Shown here: positions 17,559 through 25,151 of the stretch, piece after piece
Layout: each line of letters opens with the position of its first letter
Numbering within the stretch: the first letter of the stretch is position 1
From: Acidithrix ferrooxidans
GTDB lineage: Bacteria > Actinomycetota > Acidimicrobiia > Acidimicrobiales > Acidimicrobiaceae
Assembly: GCF_000949295.1 (NCBI RefSeq)
Contig: NZ_JXYS01000036.1
Coordinates: forward strand, 1 to 35,478
DNA: 35,478 nt
Reading direction: 5' to 3'
Position numbers and translations under genes: made by a program
The notes under the pieces: model-generated
Databases searched by the model: none
Seen by the model: only the letters and a program-made list of their open reading frames with translations
What the model was told of the DNA's origin: nothing

Positions 17559-17864
17559 TTGAAGAAGATTCTTTCCATGAATGATCTAGCGGCTATCGTC
17601 AAAGGACGACGTCTTGAACTCGGACTCAGCCAGAATGCACTTGCACAAAAGGCACAAGTCTCACGTGAATGGATCGTGCAATTCGAAGGCGGAAAGATTT
17701 CAGCCCAAACCATCCAGTTACTTCGAGTTATTGAAGCCCTAGACCTTTCCCTTTCCGTCTCGGTCAACACTAACGCCGTTGCAAAGGACAGTGCAACGTC
17801 GACAAGTACATCTTCGACAAGTACATCACTCGATGAATTACTACAAAGATACGGTGCTAGATGA
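17559..17864 (+). CDS. hipB: HipB-type XRE-family antitoxin
   Basis: 101 residues. An XRE helix-turn-helix spans about residues 12-65 (VKGRRLELGLSQNALAQKA, then VSREWIVQFEGGKI). A Ser/Thr-rich tail (SATSTSTSSTSTS) and LDELLQRYG follow; such flexible HipB tails can be degraded to free the toxin. The TTG at 17559 is chosen because AGGAGG lies 5 bases upstream; the in-frame ATG at 17577 is too far away. It overlaps hipA by ATGA, so translation is coupled. As antitoxin it should bind HipA and repress the operon through the upstream repeats. Confidence 0.85.
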   Translation: MKKILSMNDLAAIVKGRRLELGLSQNALAQKAQVSREWIVQFEGGKISAQTIQLLRVIEALDLSLSVSVNTNAVAKDSATSTSTSSTSTSLDELLQRYGAR

Positions 17865-19135
17865 GTGATGCATTGTCAGTAATTTTGAACAATCAAATTG
17901 CTGGAACGATTATTCGTTCCAGCAACAGTACCATTCGATTTGAATACGAGGAAGACTATCGAAATCAATCGAACTCTACCCCGCTTTCGGTCGCAATGCC
18001 GACATCTATAAAGACTCACCCTCATTCGGTCATATCGCCGTGGCTTTGGGGGCTTCTTCCAGAGAATCAAATTGTGCTTGATCGTTGGGCTCGGAAATTT
18101 CAAGTTTCATCATCGTCACCATTTGAACTTCTCAAAACGCCAATAGGCGAAGATTGTCCTGGGGCCGTTCGCTTTGTGTCTCCAGATCGCGTAAAAAGTA
18201 TCGTAAACGCACCTTCGGAACTATTACCACTAAGCGACGAGGAGGTAGGGAAACGACTTCGCGACCTTTTAAAAGATTCAGCTACGTGGCTCGGTGAGTC
18301 ATACACTGGAAGGTTTAGTCTTGCGGGCGCACAGGCAAAGACCGCTCTAGTTAGAACGGAAAATGGATGGGCCTTACCGGTAGGTTCCATGGCTACAACG
18401 CACATCCTCAAGCCTGGAATTTCTGACTACCACGATCATGAAATAAATGAATATCTTTGTCTGAACGCAGCCCGTCTTTTGGGGCTACGAACCGCCAAGA
18501 CTTCTTTGGAATGCATTAGCGGAGTTGCTAGCGTAGTATCAGATCGTTACGACCGCTATGTCGAAGATGGAATTGTCAAGAGGATTCACCAGGAAGATCT
18601 ATGTCAAGCTCTTGGAATTATTCCAGCAAAAAAGTACCAAAACGAAGGTGGTCCCTCTCCCCTAGATATTGTAAAACTCCTTCGCAGAGCACTCGCACCA
18701 ACCGCAGCTGAAGTTGCGATATTGAACTTCGTCGACGCTCTGATATGGAATTGGTTCATTGGAGGAACAGATGCACATGCTAAGAACTACTCGATCTTAA
18801 TCCTGGGACAAGAAGTTAGGTTTGCACCACTCTATGATGTGGCTTCCGCACTTCCATACGACGACCATGAGAAAAAACTCCGCTTTGCAATGAAGCTCGG
18901 AGGGTCGTATGGTGTTTGGATAGATCGAAATCCATGGCCTTCCGTCGCAAAAGAATTAGATCTCGGCAATGACTTGATTGTCTCAAGGGCGCAAGAGATC
19001 GGCGACCGTATCACCAATTCCTTCGAAGAAGTTTCGCGAAGGTCAGAGGTTGCTGACCTAGCCAGTACGTTACCTTCGCGGCTTTTAGAGAAAATCAACG
19101 AACGATCGAAACGTTGTATGACAATTCTCAAATGA
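17861..19135 (+). CDS. hipA: HipA-type serine/threonine kinase toxin
   Basis: 424 residues, normal length. An N-terminal HipA_N-like part (GLLPENQIVLDRWARKF) is followed by the kinase core: SLAGAQAK (153-160) as nucleotide loop, THILKP (180-185), DRYDR, RIHQEDLCQALG, the catalytic loop GGTDAHAKN (301-309, Asp 304) and the metal-binding LYDVAS (324-329). All catalytic residues are kept, so it should be active. E. coli HipA phosphorylates glutamyl-tRNA synthetase and causes persistence; related kinases use other synthetases, so the target here is open. It starts within the hipB stop codon and ends just where repeat R2 begins. Its sequence is only distantly similar to the second HipA in this window. 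Confidence 0.9.
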   Translation: MSDALSVILNNQIAGTIIRSSNSTIRFEYEEDYRNQSNSTPLSVAMPTSIKTHPHSVISPWLWGLLPENQIVLDRWARKFQVSSSSPFELLKTPIGEDCPGAVRFVSPDRVKSIVNAPSELLPLSDEEVGKRLRDLLKDSATWLGESYTGRFSLAGAQAKTALVRTENGWALPVGSMATTHILKPGISDYHDHEINEYLCLNAARLLGLRTAKTSLECISGVASVVSDRYDRYVEDGIVKRIHQEDLCQALGIIPAKKYQNEGGPSPLDIVKLLRRALAPTAAEVAILNFVDALIWNWFIGGTDAHAKNYSILILGQEVRFAPLYDVASALPYDDHEKKLRFAMKLGGSYGVWIDRNPWPSVAKELDLGNDLIVSRAQEIGDRITNSFEEVSRRSEVADLASTLPSRLLEKINERSKRCMTILK

Positions 19136-19196
19136 TGCGAGGTGAACCTTCTCACGATACGTGACACAGTTCTCCCTTTATACAAGGAGAATACAG
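19134..19196 (+). repeat. Repeat R2, copy 2 (IS3-family left end and orfA leader)
   Basis: Begins with the hipA stop codon and continues GGTGAACCTTCTCACGATAC, GTGACAC, TTCTCCC and AAGGAGAATACAG, directly followed by ATG. AAGGAG is positioned as a ribosome-binding site for the IS3 OrfA remnant. TGAACC is a plausible IS3-type terminus. The insertion thus lies right at the end of hipA. Confidence 0.6.
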
Positions 19197-19198
19197 GT

Positions 19199-19345
19199 AT
19201 GGGGGGGAAAGGAATAACAGAAGACTAGGAAAGAGAAGACTCGTCGACAATTTGACGGCGAATTCAAAAAAGACGCAGTCAGACTTTTCTAGAGTAGCAA
19301 CTCGCTTATAATGCAGGTAGCCGAAGATTCTGGCATCTCAATGGC
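19199..19345 (+). pseudogene. IS3-family OrfA remnant
   Basis: From TCGTCGACAA onward the frame reads TRRQFDGEFKKDAVRLF, then TAG (19290-19292), then SSNSLIMQVAEDSGISMAAL: the conserved N-terminus of IS3/IS911-type OrfA (helix-turn-helix). The likely start ATG (19199) is in a different frame, separated by a run of seven G. After about residue 45 the similarity stops where repeat R3 begins. No OrfB (DDE) is present, so it is inactive. Confidence 0.6.
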
Positions 19346-19524
19346 GGCGCTATTTGATTTGTTCACAAACCTTCATTTTGTCGCCGCCTTCATCATCATT
19401 TCGACCAAATCAAAGAAGCTGTGATTTTTCCACAATCTTTGGACTACTTGAATCCGGATACTTGAACCTACTGCCGATCACTTGACAAAAACGTCCAACA
19501 GGCTAATATCCGAAGAACCAGAAA
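19343..19524. repeat. Repeat R3, copy 1 (duplicated tRNA flank)
   Basis: Clearly homologous to 26524-26694: both have GGCGGCGCTAT, TTTGTTCACAAA, CGCCGCCTTCA, CATCATTTCG, ATCAAAGAAGCTGTGA, CAATCTTTGGA and TTGAACCTACTGCC in the same order. In both places it lies just beyond the 3' end of the CAU tRNA sequence. So not only the tRNA half but also its downstream flank is duplicated; this copy lacks ~60 bases present next to the intact tRNA. Confidence 0.85.
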
Positions 19525-19569
19525 TGGTGGGCCCGGTGGGATTCGAACCCACGACAAAGGGATTATGAG
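19525..19569 (-). repeat. Detached tRNA 3' half, copy B (variant T arm)
   Basis: Runs from the CCA end to the anticodon loop (ends TTATGAG) like copy A, but its T stem is GTGGG/CCCAC instead of CCGGG/CCCGG. Both sides of the stem changed together, so pairing is kept. This points to a fragment taken from a different but functional tRNA gene, as expected if an element carried its own tRNA-derived attachment sequence from another host. Confidence 0.8.
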
Positions 19570-19578
19570 ATGGCTTGA

Positions 19579-19720
19579 ATGTGTCCTAACTAGTAGTCAA
19601 ATTGTCGCAGCTCGTCCCATAATTGCAGCTCCCGGCTTTGCATTCATATGGTTTTTGAAACACAATGAGACTGAATGGGACGCTCTCGGACACATTTGTT
19701 GGGTGGAATGTTGAGTGGAA
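19579..19720. repeat. Repeat module, copy B (diverged)
   Basis: GTGTCCTAACTAGTAGTCAA, ATTGTCGCAG, ATAATTGCAG, then GACTGAATGGGACG, CTCTCGGACACATTTGTTGG and TTGAGTGGAA. Same order of words as copy A with substitutions and small insertions, beginning ~10 bases after the tRNA piece. Confidence 0.75.
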
Positions 19721-19919
19721 TGACTACTAACCAAACACACATCAGTTCGCTAATTCTGCGTACGTGGGTGTAAATTACTGAAACATTGACTTTCGCTCTC
19801 TGTCTGGTGTGCTCATCGAAGTACTCCCCCTAACTTTGGTAGGGAAAATACGATCTTTCCCAGATAGAAACGATCAGGCTGTTGTCCTCACTGATGTCAG
19901 CTGCACATTTAGCAACCAT

Positions 19920-20232
19920 TGAGGTTCCCCAGTTTCTGTAGACACCTTTTATGCCAACCTACGATGTTGGTGGAGAGGATGTCACAATGGGAGCAACGAG
20001 GCGGAAATTCACGCTGGAGTTCAAAACTGAGGCTGCACATCGAGTAATTGACTCAGGGAGAAGCGTGGCAGAGGTCGCCAAAGAGTTCTCTATCGCCGAA
20101 GATTCACTGTACCCGTGGGTCCGCGACGAACGCAGGCGCATGGAAGCTGCAGCAAGTACCGGTGATGAGCCGCTGAGTGCTGCTGAGGTCGGGCTCGCCC
20201 AATCGGACTTGGGGCTGGCACAGAACAGCTAA
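19920..20232 (+). pseudogene. IS3-family element remnant: left end plus truncated OrfA
   Basis: The terminus is TGAGGTTCCCCAGTTTCTGT followed by AGACACC. OrfA starts at ATG 19987 (GGAGAGG upstream) and reads MGATRRKFTLEFKTEAAHRV, then AEVAKEFSIAEDSLYPWVRD, the helix-turn-helix of IS3 OrfA. After DEPLSAAE the sequence departs from the family (normally a leucine-zipper coiled coil) and stops at 81 residues. The end of the zipper and the whole OrfB are missing. It is a different IS3 lineage from the remnant at 19199. Confidence 0.7.
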
Positions 20233-20334
20233 CGCGCCATTTGGCACTTGCCAGTGACACAACTGCCGTCACGGGTTAACCCTTTGTCAACGAGCCTCCT
20301 TACCCGGCATGCACCAAAGCCGGAGACACCGGTC

Positions 20335-20830
20335 AATCACGCTGGATCTCTCGGGTACCTCATTCTGGACACGGAGACAACCGGCTTCAGCGCTAGAAAG
20401 ACCGTCTCATCGAAACGGTTTGGCTCGACAGCACTTTCAGGACCACAGCCGAGTACGCCAGTCTCTACCAGATTGACACACTCTGGTGCGAGCGGCGCAC
20501 GTTCACGGCATAACCAACGAGGTGCTAACTAGAGCCCACTCCTTCGCTGCTACGGCAAACTGGATCTCTGCCCTGGCAATGACCAATGTTCTCGTCGGCC
20601 ACAATTTACCGTTCGATCTTCGCTTCATAACTAACGAGATGAGATTGGCGAAAGTAGATTATTTTCAACCTGCCGCTAGTGCCAACACGCTTTCCTAGGC
20701 GAGAAACATCGTTAAGGGCGAGGAAGGGTTCACTCTTGCACAGTGCTGCACTCACTACAGCATCCCTTACGAAAAACGCCATAGGACACTTCCGGACGCT
20801 CGGAACGTATCAACGGACTTTGGACAACCT
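20335..20830 (+). pseudogene. DnaQ-like DEDDh 3'-5' exonuclease, broken
   Basis: The three exonuclease motifs can be read across shifting frames: Exo I in GYLILDTETTGF, Exo II in NVLVGHNLPFDLRF, Exo III in RHRTLPDARNVSTD. Between them are DRLIETVWLD, AEYASLYQID and HVHGITNEVLTRAHSF. At least two frameshifts separate the blocks and one in-frame TAG lies at 20696-20698 (TLS*ARNIVKGEEGFTLAQ). The gene ends abruptly a few bases before module C. Functional relatives are proofreading or RNase-T-like nucleases. No start codon is certain. Confidence 0.65.
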
Positions 20831-20842
20831 TCAATCCAGTTT

Positions 20843-21003
20843 AAGTGTCCGAGCTAGTAGTCATAGTGTCGCATAATGTCCCACAATTGCAGTTAACAGC
20901 TTTACAATCTAAAGACCATTGGGACTCCGTGAAACTGAATGTTACGCTCTCAGACACATTTGTTAGGTGAATTGTTAGGTGGACAGGCTTGCCTTTTCAG
21001 CCA
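20843..21003. repeat. Repeat module, copy C (no tRNA piece)
   Basis: AAGTGTCCGAGCTAGTAGTC onward is nearly identical to copy A through CAGACACATTTGTTAGGTGA and GTGGACAGGCTTGCC. The left boundary is sharp at AAGTGTCC and interrupts the exonuclease pseudogene. Since no tRNA fragment accompanies it, the module can exist on its own. Confidence 0.85.
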
Positions 21004-21263
21004 CCTGAGTAGACGAAAACTCGGGAAGTCAACAACCTCTCAATCGAAACTTCTTGACCCACATTCAGCTAAGAACAAGTCGGAAATGCCGTCCTCGTCA
21101 TATTTATAGTTGTAGTTGTGGTTTCGCACCGGCAAGTTGGGTAAGCCTAGGCCGTCTCGATTCTCCCGATCAAATCAACGACAGCAGCAAATGCCTGTTC
21201 AAATGTCAACCCGACCTGCCCGTCCTCTGCAAGACGTCGCCAGGTTTCTCGCCACGACGGCTG

Positions 21264-22010
21264 CTATGAAAGTACCGGTGGCCAGGAGTGCCTACCCCGG
21301 AGTTCAAAAATCTCCCTACAAGCAGCCGAGAGAGCTGGATACTCCTCCAGTTCAACTAATTCCGCTATCAAGAGAATGTCAAAAAGGTCCCTGACTCTAA
21401 TGTTCGGATGATCATCTGTAGGTGGCTCGGTGCATGCATGCAATTTTTGAGCAATCTGGTACCTTGCTGGCAGAAATGCAATCTTCCCAGGATCAGGCAA
21501 CTGAACCGGAGCTAGGGAAATCGCCACCCTGTGATATTCCGGGGAATCCAGGCTAGCGCCTTCTGCTGCCGACATCTCGAATGCTACAGTCGAAAAGGGT
21601 TTGGATTTGTACGCCAACTTTATCCTTGCCCTCCGTGGTGGAGGAGTTATTCCAGCGCGAGTGATCTCTACTTCGTCAGAGCGCACGCCCTCAAACCCAG
21701 ACCAACCTCTCTTAAGCGCGGACCGAAGAAGACCACGCGCTTCAATGATATCTCCGCGAAATGCGGTATCAAGATCGCTGGTCGTACGCGCCCGATCGCC
21801 AAGACGTAACTGCAGTCCTGCGCCACCCTTAATGACGAGTCTTGCCCTGCCATCTTCTCCAGGTAGTCCGTCAAGCATTGCCGCGATAGCCGTAAATCCC
21901 AAAAGACGTCGCAAGCGACTCTGTCCGAGTTCGAATCCTTCTCGCGCCCACACATCAATTAATCGTTCCAAATGCTGTCTATTGCCTGGAATCCGATCAC
22001 TTTCGCTCAC
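21264..22010 (-). CDS. abiEii: AbiEii-type nucleotidyltransferase toxin, probably C-terminally shortened
   Basis: 248 residues. The nucleotidyltransferase signature is LVIKGGAGLQLRLGDRARTT followed by SDLD, with later KLAYKSKPFSTVAFEMS and KLHACTEP...RVRDLFDI typical of AbiEii/AbiGii toxins, which modify tRNA ends and stop growth. The stop is TAG at 21264-21266, but the same frame continues QPSWRETWRRLAEDGQVG...AVVDLIGRIETA for 38 codons to another TAG (21147-21149); this tail looks like genuine AbiEii C-terminus. So the gene has suffered an amber mutation, is read through, or contains a sequence error. It overlaps abiEi by 14 bases, implying coupled translation. Its composition is richer in GC than the hipBA-1 module. 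Confidence 0.8.
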   Translation of the reverse strand: MSESDRIPGNRQHLERLIDVWAREGFELGQSRLRRLLGFTAIAAMLDGLPGEDGRARLVIKGGAGLQLRLGDRARTTSDLDTAFRGDIIEARGLLRSALKRGWSGFEGVRSDEVEITRAGITPPPRRARIKLAYKSKPFSTVAFEMSAAEGASLDSPEYHRVAISLAPVQLPDPGKIAFLPARYQIAQKLHACTEPPTDDHPNIRVRDLFDILLIAELVELEEYPALSAACREIFELRGRHSWPPVLS

Positions 22011-22563
22011 TTAGCCCCCTCTCCTTATCATCAAGAGCTGCCAAAAGTCTTGCCGCACGACGGGTCCCTATTAGTTCACGCCGACTGGCATTTGTAATGG
22101 CCTGATCTATAAGGCTGCCGTCAACACCCTCGTCCATGGCAATCTCAATGGCAAGAGAGGGAGAGACGACCCGGATATCATCTACTTCGTCAATTTGGTC
22201 TCTTGGAACATCTCTCCTCAAGAAAACGATGTCCTTTCGAATTCGTCGTATCCGCAGACCCGGGGGTACTATGACTTCGATCCGACGTGGATTAACGTCA
22301 GCAAGGTCCCAAAGGTCAAGAGCGGCTTCGCCAGCGAGAGCACCATGATCTCCACCTAGAAGAACCGCCTCAGCGTAGTTGTCGTGAGGGCGATGCGGTA
22401 CTAAGGAAATACGGTACAGACCTCGTTCTCGTTGTTCAGCACGACCTCGCAATGCAAGCGCCCGAAGGCGCTGAGGGTCAACTCCGACTCTTCGAGCATC
22501 CGCTACTGTCACATATCCGTGTTGCTGAATAGCAATCTCCAAAAGTACATCAAGCGTCGTCAT
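21997..22563 (-). CDS. abiEi: AbiEi-type antitoxin / transcriptional repressor
   Basis: 188 residues from ATG 22563 (MTTLDVLLEIAIQQHGYVTV); upstream extension is rejected because it lacks family similarity. An N-terminal winged helix (GYVTVADARRVGVDPQRLRA) leads into GLYRI, then AGEAALDLWDLADVNPRRIE and the C-terminal domain with DDIRVVSPSLAIEIAMDEG. AbiEi proteins silence AbiEii without direct binding (type IV toxin-antitoxin) and repress their own promoter through inverted repeats. Such a dyad lies 58 bases upstream. A sequence TACACT ends 6 bases before the ATG, so the mRNA may be leaderless. A fragment of a second AbiEi lies at 14686-14888. Confidence 0.85.
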   Translation of the reverse strand: MTTLDVLLEIAIQQHGYVTVADARRVGVDPQRLRALALRGRAEQRERGLYRISLVPHRPHDNYAEAVLLGGDHGALAGEAALDLWDLADVNPRRIEVIVPPGLRIRRIRKDIVFLRRDVPRDQIDEVDDIRVVSPSLAIEIAMDEGVDGSLIDQAITNASRRELIGTRRAARLLAALDDKERGLSERK

Positions 22564-22580
22564 GACAATAGTGTACCGAA

Positions 22581-22644
22581 TAACGAACTCTTTTACCACA
22601 TTTATTGCAATTATTGCCATATCCGTTCATATTAACGAACGGAT
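22581..22644 (-). promoter_or_regulatory. abiEi: Candidate AbiEi operator
   Basis: ATCCGTTC (22621-22628) and GAACGGAT (22637-22644) form an 8-bp inverted repeat with an 8-base spacer. Part of the site, TAACGAAC, recurs directly at 22581-22588, nearer the gene. AbiEi is known in other bacteria to bind inverted repeats in its own promoter; binding here is inferred. Confidence 0.55.
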
Positions 22645-22891
22645 CAATTGTCCATCTCAAGTGCGTATAACTCAGAGTAAGTGAGCCAACAAATGACTCC
22701 AGGCACTGACTTGACCTTTGAACTCGACACTGGTGACCAAATTTCGGAAATAACTGAAAATCATGGCTCAGGAACCAGAGGGTGGTTGGATCCCACATGC
22801 ATCCCTAGTACACTCGAAAAGCTGGGTCCGCCATGGTCACAGCTGACCAAACCCTACAACTTAATTGGCTCTGCATGGCATATATGTAGTA

Positions 22892-22931
22892 GGTCCGGTG
22901 GGACTCGAACCCGGGACCAAGGGATAATGAG
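22892..22931 (-). repeat. Detached tRNA 3' half, copy D
   Basis: GGTCCGGTGGGACTCGAACC, then CGGGACCAAGGGATAATGAG: the same T-arm-to-anticodon-loop portion as copies A and B, with several changes in the acceptor strand and one in the anticodon loop. The 5' half is absent. Module D follows after 9 bases. Confidence 0.85.
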
Positions 22932-22940
22932 GCGTTCACA

Positions 22941-23070
22941 AAGTGTCCGAGCTGGTAGCCAATTTGCCCGAGTACGTCTCATTTTTGCATCTCATTGAGG
23001 GGTTTGGGCTAGGGTGCTGAGACAACCTCGGACTGGGCTGGACATTCTCGGACAAAATTGTTGGGTGCGC
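22941..23070. repeat. Repeat module, copy D (diverged)
   Basis: Starts AAGTGTCCGAGCTGGTAGCC as in A and C and ends with ATTCTCGGACAAAATTGTTG and GGTG. The middle is strongly diverged. Order and spacing relative to the tRNA piece are preserved. Confidence 0.75.
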
Positions 23071-23282
23071 ACTTGGGTAAAGTTGACGTGTAAATCCTCT
23101 TAAGCATTGATCAACCGTGTTTAAATTATTGTTCGTACCCGAACACCATCCACTTGCTTTTCGGTTTAAATGGATCGCATGACCACTGCTGTCCTGCCTT
23201 CGAACAGCCAGTTGTAGAAGTCATCCGGGGTTTTCCGAACAGCCAATTGCCAGAACGGCCTAGTCCGACCGGGTTAAAGTGC

Positions 23283-23613
23283 GATCCTGACGAGGCAACA
23301 ACAATCGGGACATCCGCGCTTTCAACTCTATTCATCAGGTCCTACGTCCCTCGTTCACCTTGGAAGGGAATCGCGAGATCTGTTCCACTGTCGAGCATCT
23401 CCTGATTCCATACGAGACCCGCAGCCTTTCCGTGCCGAACGCAGTCGGCAAGACCCACCTCAACATGCGATCCCAGCGTTCCAGCAAGAAAGCCCACCAA
23501 TGCATCGGCACCGTAAATTATTATTTCGTTAGGCACTACTACTTCTAACTACTTAAGGCTTTCGCGGATTGCATCTGCGTCCACGTAGTCTCTACCGCCA
23601 CACACAAAAACAT
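23283..23613 (-). pseudogene. SLOG-superfamily (DUF2493, YspA-like) gene, interrupted
   Basis: The frame reads VFVCGGRDYVDADAIRESLK, TAG (23549-23551), LEVVVPNEIIIYGADALVGF, VEVGLADCVRHGKAAG, RNQEML-like WNQEMLDSGTDL, QGERGT, TAG (23342-23344), DLMNRVESADVPIVVASSG. This is the DUF2493 pattern: GGRDY start, GAD nucleotide-binding turn, HG(R/K)AAGxxxNxxM, and the GTxxM...A...P end. The likely ATG (23613) has CAGGAG 10 bases upstream but is shifted by one run of five A. SLOG proteins bind or cleave nucleotide-derived ligands and are often found in conflict systems. Both internal stops are TAG and both flanks stay in frame. Confidence 0.7.
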
Positions 23614-23894
23614 GGATTAGATTCTCCTGTTGGTATCTGCTCTATATCTATGAACCATTGGAACGTGAACGACATTTTTGGGTGAGAATTCCGTCTGCAC
23701 AGTCCCCTGTTGGTGATCCAACCCCTGCGTGAATCGACAAATGGACGCATCCGTACACACCGTACCTCGATGTTGATCGCAGCCCAGTAACTGCCCCTTC
23801 TAAGAACCTCTGCCTCGCTTGCACGATCCGATAATCAGTGGAGAGATTTCGACCCCTTGGCAACACCATCGAAGATTTCGCTCCGTCAAGGCAG

Positions 23895-25151
23895 TCATTG
23901 ACCAAGCCGAGCAGCTTCGGCCCGTGCACTGGTTATCCTCTCCTGCACCAGTTCAATAAGCGCTTGCGGCACCTCGGGGACATCTCTAGCAGCCTGATCC
24001 AAAGCATTAGGGAGTCTCTCTAGGAGTTGGGTCAACACCGACTGTGCAGTCCTATATCTCATTCCCCAACGCTCCGCCTCGGACACGAGGTCCTCGACAG
24101 TGACTTCGTTGATATTGCGCTTCGCATTCACGAAAAGGCCAAGCGTGCGACTCATTGAACGTGCGTAGGCTGTTCTATAGTACTCGGTACTCATGATGTC
24201 ATAGACCGGAGCCAGACATACCGTCCCATCTTCTTGGTGAAAAAATGAGACGTTCTTGCCGTGAGCGTCGGCATTGCCGACAATCACATGAATAGCAATC
24301 TGGCGCAACAGCTCCTCTTTTGACTGGGCATCCCCCCACTGCTCAAGCAACCTGGCAATCCCGACCAGAGTTGGCCCGCCAAACTCTTCGTATTTGTGCT
24401 CAGGGACAATCGTGAGTACTGACAGGGTCTGACAGGCATCTTCTTGGTGCATCCGCCGGATACCGCCTACTTCCCGTCGTCGGTCATAGCGCTCAGACAC
24501 GAGTACTTTAGTCCCAGCAAAAGACAAAATGGTAGTGCGAGCCGCTTTTAGTCCCGACCTTGCCGCCAGGTTCATACAGAACGCCTCGTTCACCACCGAG
24601 TTCGGTAGATCGCGATGTGCCGGTTTGAGAATATGGGTGGACACGACACCATCAGCAGGTAGCACCCAGCGTCCATCTTCAAGCCTGGATAGCAACAGCT
24701 TGGATTGGACTCCGGCGAGCGAGACCCGTATATGTCCATCCACTCCAAGCGGATGCACTGGCAACGCCCGCAACCGTCGCTCTATCTCAGCATCATCGAC
24801 AGTATCCTTCGTTGAAGCTCCTGCCACTAATGCTGCTCCGTCCCCTTTTGGTTGCACCATGAGCGCACCGGCGCAATCTTTTCCCAATACAGCGAGGAGG
24901 CCCATGTCATCAGACTCATCGAGACCAAAATCGTAGGCCAGCATCCTTCTAGCCTCCCCTTCGGGTAGCAGACCACGGAAGAACGCCCGCACCTTGGGAT
25001 CTGAGTATCGTCCAGCACCCACCGGCATTGCCACCGATACAAGAGGAGCGCCGACAGGATGAGCCTCACCAGTGTAGGCCATCGTCATCTGCCTACGATT
25101 CTCGCTGAGCATGGCAACGTGTGTCCCATTAAGCCATACCTCAAGCTCCAT
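23895..25151 (-). CDS. hipA: HipA-type serine/threonine kinase toxin (second module)
   Basis: 418 residues from ATG 25151 (MELEVWLNGTHVAML), the usual HipA N-terminus; longer starts would read back through hipB. Motifs: RGLLPEGEARR, SLAGVQSK (144-151), STHILKP, VSERYDRR, RMHQEDACQTL, the catalytic loop GNADAHGKN (292-300), and LAPVYDIMST. All kinase residues are present. It overlaps the hipB gene by 11 bases. It is closer to the classical Proteobacterial/actinobacterial HipA than the first copy, with higher GC, so the two modules were acquired separately. The expected targets are aminoacyl-tRNA synthetases or other translation proteins; unproven here. Confidence 0.9.
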   Translation of the reverse strand: MELEVWLNGTHVAMLSENRRQMTMAYTGEAHPVGAPLVSVAMPVGAGRYSDPKVRAFFRGLLPEGEARRMLAYDFGLDESDDMGLLAVLGKDCAGALMVQPKGDGAALVAGASTKDTVDDAEIERRLRALPVHPLGVDGHIRVSLAGVQSKLLLSRLEDGRWVLPADGVVSTHILKPAHRDLPNSVVNEAFCMNLAARSGLKAARTTILSFAGTKVLVSERYDRRREVGGIRRMHQEDACQTLSVLTIVPEHKYEEFGGPTLVGIARLLEQWGDAQSKEELLRQIAIHVIVGNADAHGKNVSFFHQEDGTVCLAPVYDIMSTEYYRTAYARSMSRTLGLFVNAKRNINEVTVEDLVSEAERWGMRYRTAQSVLTQLLERLPNALDQAARDVPEVPQALIELVQERITSARAEAARLGQ

